From: Shewanella kaireitica
Lineage (GTDB): Bacteria > Pseudomonadota > Gammaproteobacteria > Enterobacterales > Shewanellaceae
Length of the DNA: 64,000 nt
Direction of reading: 5' to 3'
Assembly (NCBI RefSeq): GCF_023284045.1
Contig: NZ_JAKIKQ010000009.1
Location: 99,878-163,877 of the forward strand
Under the pieces are notes generated by a model, which saw only the letters and a program-made list of their open reading frames with translations, was not told where the DNA came from and did not search any database. The translations under genes were made by a program, and so were the position numbers. Positions 58,454 through 64,000 of the stretch are shown here, piece by piece. Position 1 is the stretch's first letter; every line of letters begins with the position of its first letter.

Positions 58454-58957
58454 TTACGACGCTAGTTTTGGGTAAATGACTCGTTCAGCAGGTGGATACG
58501 GACAGTTTGCTGAATAAACCTCTACCCCTTTGCTAAGCCAGAATATCTCTGCGAAGCGATTAACCAGTGTAAGCAGTTCCACCGTTGCAGCCCGATCAAT
58601 GTGTTGTTTGCTTTTAGACGCTGCCAACATGATGTTATGTGTGAGCGAATGCAACTCAGGAAAAGCATCCAGTTGCGGTTGTTTTATATAATCGCCCCAG
58701 ATAACTTGAATTTCAGCTTTCACTTTTTTCCCATGCAGCTCTTTCTCCCCCACCAAACGGTTAAACTGTGCCAGTTGAGCAGCCGACATTTCGCTTGCTT
58801 TAGGTAGCTCATTAAGCAGATCGACCATGCGGATCATCGTCAACACAGCAAGTTGCGCTGTGATTGGGTCATAGATTTTACACGGAATATCACAGTGGGC
58901 AGAGACTGCTTCAAAAGGGAGCTTGCTATCAATTCTGTCGAGTAACTTCGCTAACAT
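58454..58957 (-). CDS. sodN: Nickel-containing superoxide dismutase precursor
   Basis: Dismutates superoxide. 167 aa with a 20-residue propeptide followed by the Ni hook HCDIPCKIYDP: His21, Cys22 and Cys26 become His1, Cys2 and Cys6 after processing. The rest is the four-helix bundle. AGGAG lies five bases before the ATG. The sodX protease follows directly. Cytoplasmic, since no signal peptide is seen. Confidence 0.94.
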   Translation of the reverse strand: MLAKLLDRIDSKLPFEAVSAHCDIPCKIYDPITAQLAVLTMIRMVDLLNELPKASEMSAAQLAQFNRLVGEKELHGKKVKAEIQVIWGDYIKQPQLDAFPELHSLTHNIMLAASKSKQHIDRAATVELLTLVNRFAEIFWLSKGVEVYSANCPYPPAERVIYPKLAS

Positions 58958-58965
58958 TTGAGCTC

Positions 58966-59178
58966 CTATTTATTGCCATCAAGCGATGATCTTTTTACCA
59001 AAGCCGATCTAAGTAATTTGTAAGCCAATACGGCAGCAACAACGACAGGAGCCGCCCAAAGCAAATGAATGAGATTTGAGGACTCGGCACTATGATCATG
59101 ACCTGGATGGGCCAAAGCAGAGGTTGAAAATATGACCAGCAAGCTTGTCATAGCTGCTATTAGGTTATTTTTATTCAT
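58966..59178 (-). CDS. Small HPGHDH membrane protein upstream of sodN
   Basis: 70 aa. A signal-peptide-like N-terminus ends SALA; the following HPGHDHSAESS would be a His-rich new N-terminus, reminiscent of the metal-binding start of HupE/UreJ nickel permeases. One membrane helix follows (about residues 37-56), then a basic tail. It ends eight bp before sodN. A role in periplasmic nickel capture for SodN is inferred, not shown. Confidence 0.75.
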   Translation of the reverse strand: MNKNNLIAAMTSLLVIFSTSALAHPGHDHSAESSNLIHLLWAAPVVVAAVLAYKLLRSALVKRSSLDGNK

Positions 59179-59286
59179 CGATAATCCTTTATATATAAAT
59201 TGACGCGAAACGTTCAGACACCCAAATTGAGCTATTTAGCAAACGGTCTTTGCACGTTGATGCCCTAATAGATGTGTTCTTGATGA

Positions 59287-59715
59287 CTAATGCAATGCAC
59301 TACTTTGCCCAGCAAGTTGCTGAGCGGTATGCTCTAGCGCCGACACACAGTCATCGCAAATTGGGTGTCGCTTAGCAAAATCAAGGAGTGGCGGTATGGT
59401 TAAACTAAGGCTATTAAATGCAGAGCTTCGCACCTCTGCAATGACAGATTCATCTGCTGATAATGTTTGCACCTGTTTATGAGCGTGCTTCAAATAGTGT
59501 AATGCCATTTCGCTTTGCTGCTGAGACTCATACAGATGAGCCAAATTGTGCATACCTGCTATCCAAGCAAACAATAACTCTCGGTCACTTAACTGATGTG
59601 ACCATTCACTCTCAATCAAAGAAACTGCTTGCTGATAGCAATATTGAGCATCCAGCCAAGCTGCTTCTTTAAAATGCTGATTACCAGAGTTCATGAGTTG
59701 CTGCCAATTTTCCAT
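59287..59715 (-). CDS. TPR-like protein at the head of the sodN cluster
   Basis: About 142 aa from the ATG at 59715, which has GGTGGTGAA upstream; a further ATG lies at 59748. Two tetratricopeptide-like helical pairs are visible (WLDAQYCYQQAVSLIE, then MHNLAHLYESQQQSEMALHYLKHA). The C-terminal HPICDDCVSALEH includes a CxxC flanked by histidines and may bind metal. It resembles small TPR proteins of marine gammaproteobacteria (possibly DUF2753). 108 bp upstream of the HPGHDH gene. Confidence 0.7.
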   Translation of the reverse strand: MENWQQLMNSGNQHFKEAAWLDAQYCYQQAVSLIESEWSHQLSDRELLFAWIAGMHNLAHLYESQQQSEMALHYLKHAHKQVQTLSADESVIAEVRSSAFNSLSLTIPPLLDFAKRHPICDDCVSALEHTAQQLAGQSSALH

Positions 59716-59806
59716 TTCACCACCATTTAGTTGCGCGAGGTTATTCATCCGATATAGTGCCGCCGAGCGATAGCAAAATTACCATCGTTACATTCAACAC
59801 AACTTA

Positions 59807-59825
59807 AATACGAATGATTCTCATT
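59807..59825 (-). promoter_or_regulatory. Fur-like box upstream of the sodN cluster
   Basis: On the minus strand it reads AATGAGAATCATTCGTATT; the inner 15-mer TGAGAATCATTCGTA matches TGATAAT-C-ATTATCA in 11 of 15 positions. It is about 60-90 bp before the TPR-like gene. Fur repression would switch on the Ni-SOD when iron is scarce. A Nur-type nickel site cannot be excluded. Confidence 0.55.
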
Positions 59826-59983
59826 AAAATCTAACACAATTAAAAGCGATGCTCAAATGGCACTTTGATAATTTACTTATGTAAAGGCTGGCAGTAGGCA
59901 GGAATTAAAATGGGCGCAATCGTGGTTAAAAAAGAGGATACAAGCAGCAAGTGAAAGGCATTGATGTGAACAATGCCAGATGA

Positions 59984-60448
59984 TTACAAGGTTAAGGTCA
60001 TAAAAGAGCTATAGGGATCAACTTTATAATCGCCAAAAGGTAAGCACTCTTGAAAACCAAACTGCTGATATAATTTTTGTGCAGGCTTAAAAGCATCCAT
60101 AGAGCCAGTCTCAAGACTTAAGCGCTGATAACCTCGAGTTCTCGCCTCAGCAATCAGATGCGCCAATATTTTATGTGCAACGCCTTGGCGAAGAAATTGA
60201 ACGCTAGTGCGCATTGATTTAATTTCGCCATGATATTTATCAAGCTGTTTTAGTGCACCAATACCGACTAATTGATCAGCGCACCACAAGCTCCAAAAGG
60301 TAACATCAATGGCTTTTAGACCCGATATATCAAGAGCATGCACACTCTCTACAGGTGAGTGCGACAACATGTCTTGATGGTGCTCACTTAACAGCGCTAA
60401 CACCTGTTTGTTATCTAACTCTCCAACTCGGATCTGCATATTAACCAT
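59984..60448 (-). CDS. GNAT-family N-acetyltransferase
   Basis: 154 aa. Acetyl-CoA fold features: LVGIGALKQLDKYHGEIKSM (beta 4), FLRQGVAHKILAHLIAEARTRG (pyrophosphate-binding loop and helix) and YQQFGFQECLPFGDY near the end. The substrate is unknown. The ATG overlaps no neighbour, and the gene stands 22 bp after the BI-1-type gene, so the two may be cotranscribed. Confidence 0.88.
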   Translation of the reverse strand: MVNMQIRVGELDNKQVLALLSEHHQDMLSHSPVESVHALDISGLKAIDVTFWSLWCADQLVGIGALKQLDKYHGEIKSMRTSVQFLRQGVAHKILAHLIAEARTRGYQRLSLETGSMDAFKPAQKLYQQFGFQECLPFGDYKVDPYSSFMTLTL

Positions 60449-60470
60449 AGGTAACCTTCTCGTTTAAAGA

Positions 60471-61127
60471 CTATTTACGACCTAATATTCTCAGTATGCG
60501 TAAGAACAAGTTAATAATATCCATATATAAGGCCGCCGCACTATCAATTGCATTATCAAAGGTTTTTGGAATTGCGTTCGCTCGCGCCCAATCGTAGCCA
60601 ATATAGCCACAAAAGATAATCGCAACGATCCAATCTAAGATACCGTGATGAGTGTTAAAAATAAATATTTCAATGAGTTCCACCACAATAACACACAGCA
60701 ATGCAACGGTAAGGCCACCCGCGATTTTGTTGAAAAAGGCTGGATACATAGACCCTAGAAGCATCATCACAAACGTTACCATGCCGGTGACTCTGATGGC
60801 TTCTACTACAATATTGGGATCATATTGGCTTACCACCAAGTTAATGATTAACCCAAAAGGTACCACCACAAAGTTGTAGCCGATGAAACTCACAATCGGG
60901 CTATCGGATTTACTGAAAAGATAGATACCAAAAAAACATGATGCAAAATAACCAATAAAGAAAATTATCGGGTTAACGCTACTTATCGATTCAACCGGGA
61001 TATTGACAACCATCAACCAATTTACGGCAAAGCCCCAAATTAGCGTTAGGCCGATAACAAGGTTATAAATAGAACCACTGATGATCTTATCGTTGGTTTC
61101 AGTCCGGTTAAATACTTTCACTTCCAT
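60471..61127 (-). CDS. Bax inhibitor-1 (YccA/YbhL, UPF0005) family membrane protein
   Basis: 218 aa with seven predicted membrane helices and the family C-terminus IIFCGYIGYDWARANAI followed by AAALYMDIINLFLRILRILG. Bacterial members are linked to FtsH modulation or Ca2+ leak; the role here is unknown. The N-terminal cytoplasmic segment is short. Confidence 0.9.
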   Translation of the reverse strand: MEVKVFNRTETNDKIISGSIYNLVIGLTLIWGFAVNWLMVVNIPVESISSVNPIIFFIGYFASCFFGIYLFSKSDSPIVSFIGYNFVVVPFGLIINLVVSQYDPNIVVEAIRVTGMVTFVMMLLGSMYPAFFNKIAGGLTVALLCVIVVELIEIFIFNTHHGILDWIVAIIFCGYIGYDWARANAIPKTFDNAIDSAAALYMDIINLFLRILRILGRK

Positions 61128-61383
61128 TTTATGTCCCTATAAATTTAATCTTTACCGTTTTTGACGGTAATGAGTAGCAGAGCTAAACACTGCTAACAAT
61201 TACTTAGGGCGCAAATCTATCATCACTAAGTAATTGTTGTAAATGAGTAATCATTGTTTTTCGTTAGCGAAATACAAACCAATATCTAAAAGTGGGACCA
61301 ACGTTTCCCCTTTTATCCAGAGTTAGACTGCTGCTAGCAACTAAAGTCGTAGCTATGCCACATATCAAGCTTCGCTTGGCCAA

Positions 61384-61514
61384 GGTCGTGGCGCTTCGCC
61401 CAGTCTTGCAACAAAGAGTCGAGCTAAAGGGCAAAGCGCTTACGCCCAACTCTTGATTTCATAAGAGTCACCCCTCATCGCCCCAAACGAAGTTCTCTTC
61501 CTCATGCTTATTCG
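61384..61514 (-). repeat. Hairpin-rich repeat, diverged copy R4 (reverse orientation)
   Basis: On the minus strand it contains AACTTCGTTTGGGGCGATGA, the GGGC/GCCC hairpin with the conserved loop GTAAGCGCTTT, and GGGCGAAGCGCCACGAC, all shared with R1 and R2. The 61-codon frame across this region is not supported as a gene. Confidence 0.7.
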
Positions 61515-61665
61515 ATGGGGAGTGGGTGTATTGGGTGAGCCTGTAATGGCTGTTAGTCACTAGATATCTGCCCAACGACCAAGCTCATTATTGGACAAAA
61601 GGGAGTTAGTGCTAAAGCTCTTAAAGTGATAACTCTCATTAGGGAAAGTATGGCAAGCGGATATA
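61515..61665. other. Left-hand junction of the second cassette cluster
   Basis: Carries GGACAAAAGGGAGTTAGTGC (61595-61614), related to the sequence at the equivalent end of the first cluster (46229-46248). No gene is supported from 61128 to 61750. Confidence 0.4.
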
Positions 61666-61767
61666 CGATAACGCCTCATTAAGAGGCAATAAAATAGTTG
61701 GTTAAAATAAGCGAGGCACGAGCAAAAACCAACTGTTTTTTTGTCCTGATTTATTTGCTTGTTAAAT
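61666..61767 (-). other. Integron attC site 2 (102 bp)
   Basis: On the minus strand, R'' ATTTAAC (61761-61767) to R' GTTATCG (61666-61672). A long internal stem is AGTTGGTT/AACCAACT, and the 3' end reads GCCTCTTAATGAGGCGTTA. R'' is the exact reverse complement of R' of the preceding attC (GTTAAAT), confirming the cassette border. It shares about 60 bp of near identity with attC 1. Confidence 0.9.
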
Positions 61768-62353
61768 TACGGTAGTGATGTCGTTCGTGCCATAAAGTAA
61801 AATAATTAGCTTTTAATGCCGACGTAAAACTAGGGTGTTCATTTATTAAGTAGGAAGTGACGTCTTTGTAATTATTGATAACCCCATCAAACCGCCAAGC
61901 ATATCTAAAATATGTGTTTTGATTTTCTGCAATATTACCTGTGGTCACAAGCAAATCCCCTAAATATGCCATTTGTCCTTGAACCATAGTAAAGTTCATA
62001 TTACTCAATTTAAGTTCTTTTTTTTCATTCCCTAAACTGTTTGTGTAAATAACTCTCGTAATAGAGTAATTACCGGGAGGTATCTTAGAAAGTATTATGT
62101 TGTATTTACTCTCAAACTCAAAATTAAATACATTTCCAGTGTTAATATCTTTTACTTCAATACCGGCACCTAAAGGCTTACTGTTTCCAGACCCTCTTAT
62201 GTACAAAGCACCATATATATACGATGAGTCTTTAGAAAATTTTTCTAAACCTACCACTTTATTATGATAGGAAACACAGCCTTGTAAGAAAATAATAATT
62301 GTAATTAAACTGAACCTGAGTACAAACATTGAAATATCCACAGAGTAATTTAA
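61672..62353 (-). mobile_element. Integron gene cassette with lipoprotein gene
   Basis: About 680 bp from TTAAAT at the 5' border to the G of the attC 2 R' box. It holds a single minus-strand gene filling most of the unit. Confidence 0.82.
61751..62329 (-). CDS. Cassette-encoded lipoprotein, unknown function
   Basis: About 192 aa from the ATG at 62329 (MFVLRFSLITIIIFLQGC); the upstream extension of the frame lies in attC sequence. A lipobox LQGC ends the signal peptide, so the protein is predicted to be membrane-anchored in the envelope. The mature part has GNVFNFEF, IPPGNYSITRV and NTYFRYAWRF, suggesting a carboxypeptidase-regulatory-like beta-sandwich near residues 65-110. The final residues are encoded by attC 2. 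AT-rich compared with neighbours. Confidence 0.75.
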   Translation of the reverse strand: MFVLRFSLITIIIFLQGCVSYHNKVVGLEKFSKDSSYIYGALYIRGSGNSKPLGAGIEVKDINTGNVFNFEFESKYNIILSKIPPGNYSITRVIYTNSLGNEKKELKLSNMNFTMVQGQMAYLGDLLVTTGNIAENQNTYFRYAWRFDGVINNYKDVTSYLINEHPSFTSALKANYFTLWHERHHYRNLTSK

Positions 62354-62448
62354 CGCCTCGTTAAGAGGCAATCAAATAGTTGGCTAAAATTAGCGATGAA
62401 GGAGCAAAAGCCAACTGTTTTTTGTACTTTTTGAACGACTTGTTATGC
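62348..62448 (-). other. Integron attC site 1 (101 bp)
   Basis: On the minus strand, R'' GCATAAC (62442-62448) and L'' with AAGTCGTTCAA lead through the stem AGTTGGCT/AGCCAACT to TTAACGAGGC and R' GTTAAAT (62348-62354). R'' is the reverse complement of GTTATGC at the cassette's 5' border (63484-63490). The TAACAAGTCGTTCAA block closely resembles classical 59-base elements. Confidence 0.92.
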
Positions 62449-63489
62449 ATAATTGAACTCCACATGTTTCGCTAGTGTGGGTATTTCAAGGTACTCATAT
62501 GCGGCATTTACCTTTTTAATAAAATGCTCGTCGTTGGATAAGAGGAAATTACAAAAAGATGCTATTGATGCGTGACTATTATCACTTGTTGCTGCAATGA
62601 ACCGTCTTTCTTTGTGTACTTTTGAATCGGGATAATACCCTAAAGTGTTTAACATATTATAAATTCCCGTCACTTTTTGGTGTTTAAAATATGGCTGCTC
62701 TGGGTAAATGGGATTCTGCTTTAGCTGAAACAAGTCATCTATATCCATATTTGCTTGACTATAAGTTGGAAGTGCTCTTAGTTTATCCCAGATTTTGACA
62801 AGTACATTTGGCGGTTCGATATTATTAAGTTGCTTAGGACCAATTCCTACCTGTGAACGGAAATCTTTAATACCATCCCAATTTTTATCATCGTCAATAT
62901 TCTCAAGCATCATGCTTTCAGTTTTTTCTAATGTTGCTTTGTACTGAGAAGTCATTTCCTTAGTGTAGATTTTTAATTGTCTTTGAGCATCTTCGGGTAA
63001 CTCGTCAGAGTTTTCCATTATTGAATCCATTAGCTCTGAGAATGCAGCAATTTGTTCTTTATGAATATCATTTAAACTATCACCTTTTCTTCCACCAGAA
63101 AATTTGAACAACCATTGTTGCATTGCATGTTCTATGTCAACACCATCATCACTATTTTCACAATACTCTTTATAAACATCAAAAGGGTCACGCACGCTTA
63201 TTGTCGCTTTATCAGTAATTGTAAAGTGAGGTTGCTCAACAACTAATTTTAAATAGTTAGCATTAAGGTCTTTAAGTACCTTAAGGAAGCTTTCTTCAAA
63301 CCCTTTAGAACGACGGATTTCTTTAAGCGTTTCATCTGAATAAACTACTTGATAATCTTTTATAAGTAATTGCCCAAACTCACCTAATCCTTGTTTAGTG
63401 AAAAAATCTAAAACATTTTGATCAAGATAAACAGTAGGCTTTCCTTCGTATGGTGGAATTGACTCCATTGCTTAATCCTTTATGCATAA
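62354..63489 (-). mobile_element. Integron gene cassette with PIN-like gene
   Basis: About 1.14 kb from TTATGC at the 5' border to the G of attC 1 R'. One minus-strand gene fills it, with AAGGA before the ATG and its stop codon inside R''. Confidence 0.85.
62443..63468 (-). CDS. Cassette-encoded PIN-like domain protein
   Basis: 341 aa. The N-terminus TVYLDQNVLDFF supplies a first acidic residue (Asp16) after a beta strand, and YSDETLKEIRRS a second acidic group. The C-terminal TSDNSHASIASFCNFLLSNDEHFIKK has the spaced acidic residues and the S/T-N-D motif of PIN nucleases. A long charged helical insert (about 95-215) separates the two. This suggests a ribonuclease, possibly a stand-alone toxin or defence effector. 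No antitoxin gene is visible in the cassette. Confidence 0.7.
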   Translation of the reverse strand: MESIPPYEGKPTVYLDQNVLDFFTKQGLGEFGQLLIKDYQVVYSDETLKEIRRSKGFEESFLKVLKDLNANYLKLVVEQPHFTITDKATISVRDPFDVYKEYCENSDDGVDIEHAMQQWLFKFSGGRKGDSLNDIHKEQIAAFSELMDSIMENSDELPEDAQRQLKIYTKEMTSQYKATLEKTESMMLENIDDDKNWDGIKDFRSQVGIGPKQLNNIEPPNVLVKIWDKLRALPTYSQANMDIDDLFQLKQNPIYPEQPYFKHQKVTGIYNMLNTLGYYPDSKVHKERRFIAATSDNSHASIASFCNFLLSNDEHFIKKVNAAYEYLEIPTLAKHVEFNYA

Positions 63490-63621
63490 CAGCTTATTCA
63501 TTAGTCGCTCGATAACGTTCTTAGCAACTCGCTAAATTTTTAACAAGCTATCACTGCTAAGGCATTGCTGTAAATAGATAATTTCTAAGTTCAGGCGACA
63601 TAAACGGCCTTGTTGAGTGCG
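63484..63621 (-). other. Possible further attC site at the upstream cassette border
   Basis: The R' box GTTATGC (63484-63490) is certain as a cassette border. A candidate R'' (ACTCAAC on the minus strand, 63615-63621) and internal pairs GTCGC/GCGAC and CTTAG/CTAAG would give a 138-bp attC, but the arms pair imperfectly. The cassette it would belong to extends past the window. Confidence 0.4.
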
Positions 63622-63872
63622 GAGAAAGAGAGCCTAGGGTGTTCAATGGGTCCGTGTATCACTTTTTTATATTTCCCATGAGTCTGATTTTTATAGATTT
63701 TGTGAAATGTTAAAAAATTATCGATGCCTAGCAGGACAGTTTTTGGCATCTTTATTTGCGCGATAATGGATCTTTTTAGTCACTTTTAGTTATACCTGTG
63801 TAAATATCCAGCTTCATTTCAACCTACATGAGAATACGTAATCCACGTTTAACCTAAAGTTAGCTAACTTTG
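63622..63872. other. Gene-free stretch before repeat copy R3
   Basis: AT-rich with no supported gene. It may be the body of a non-coding cassette running off the window end. Confidence 0.35.
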
Positions 63873-64000
63873 GGGCAAAACCAAGTTACAAAACTCGCAG
63901 AGCACACCAACTCCCCATCGGAGTTGCCGAAATACGTTGAAGAAATAGCCGTAATGCCCACACGGATGTGGGCATAGCTTTCGCGGGACAGGATGTCCCA
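63873..64000 (+). repeat. Hairpin-rich repeat, copy R3 (cut by window end)
   Basis: Near-identical to R1/R2 from ACAAAACTCGCAGAGC onward, including the AACTCC/GGAGTT and ATGCCCACA/TGTGGGCAT hairpins and GGGACAGGATGTCCC at the very end. Same orientation relative to its cassette cluster as R1. Confidence 0.88.

Noticed and set aside
61264..61449. 61-codon minus-strand frame
   Set aside because: It overlaps the diverged hairpin repeat R4 with no ribosome-binding site or domain.
61672..61750. Third cassette downstream of attC 2
   Set aside because: The expected R'' CGATAAC (GTTATCG on the plus strand) was not found between 61128 and 61665, so this looks like the end of the array rather than another cassette.

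Overview
The window looks like chromosome from a marine Shewanella-type gammaproteobacterium. The evidence is gene order and protein similarity from memory: hcp / tyrA-aroF / rplS-trmD-rimM-rpsP / ffh / acpS-pdxJ-recO-era-rnc-lepB-lepA-rseCBA-rpoE / nadB / nhaR-nhaA / thyA / ptsP-rppH // mutH / oxyR / hptA / yhcC / gltBD. No database search was possible.

Layout. 1-1344: 5' part of hcp (minus strand) behind a clear NsrR-type operator. 1345-7484: minus-strand aromatic biosynthesis genes (tyrA, aroF), the rpsP-rimM-trmD-rplS operon with its own promoter, and ffh. 7869-10052: plus-strand inner-membrane genes ypjD and a CorB/CorC-type gene. 10095-20750: a long minus-strand housekeeping block ending in the sigma-E operon, which has a sigma-E-type promoter in front of rpoE. 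21183-30997: nadB, sdhE-ygfX, nhaR, nhaA with a small periplasmic protein, thyA, a TauE/SafE permease, ptsP and rppH. The lgt gene normally found between ptsP and thyA is absent. 31006-31696: a 690-bp gene-free interval between divergent rppH and mutH, carrying a two-module cluster of DnaA boxes that resembles a DARS2 element. 31697-43171: mutH, a class III nucleotide cyclase, oxyR preceded by a 13-unit octamer repeat, hptA, a radical SAM gene, and gltBD.

Accessory regions. 44.1-48.4 kb holds a BCS1-like AAA ATPase bracketed by degenerate repeats. It also holds one integron-type gene cassette with a Vibrio-repeat-like attC, encoding a possible PD-(D/E)XK nuclease, and two copies of a hairpin-rich repeat. 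61.2-64.0 kb holds two more cassettes (a PIN-like protein and a lipoprotein) with matched attC sites, plus further copies of the hairpin-rich repeat. No integrase gene is visible, so these look like attC clusters lacking an integrase (CALIN-type), or edges of a larger integron. The two clusters share flanking repeats.

Metabolic islands. 48.5-50.8 kb pairs an unusual DeoR-HTH/ribokinase fusion with a convergent nucleoside hydrolase, a nucleoside-to-ribose-5-phosphate salvage unit. 51.4-58.1 kb is the choline-to-glycine-betaine cluster: betI, betB, betA, a short BCCT-like carrier, a TorF-type outer-membrane protein and a MarR regulator, behind a perfect BetI palindrome. 58.1-59.8 kb is a nickel superoxide dismutase operon (TPR-like protein, small HPGHDH membrane protein, sodN, sodX) behind a Fur-like box. 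A GNAT acetyltransferase and a Bax-inhibitor-1 family protein follow.

I saw no rRNA, tRNA, CRISPR array or insertion-sequence transposase.
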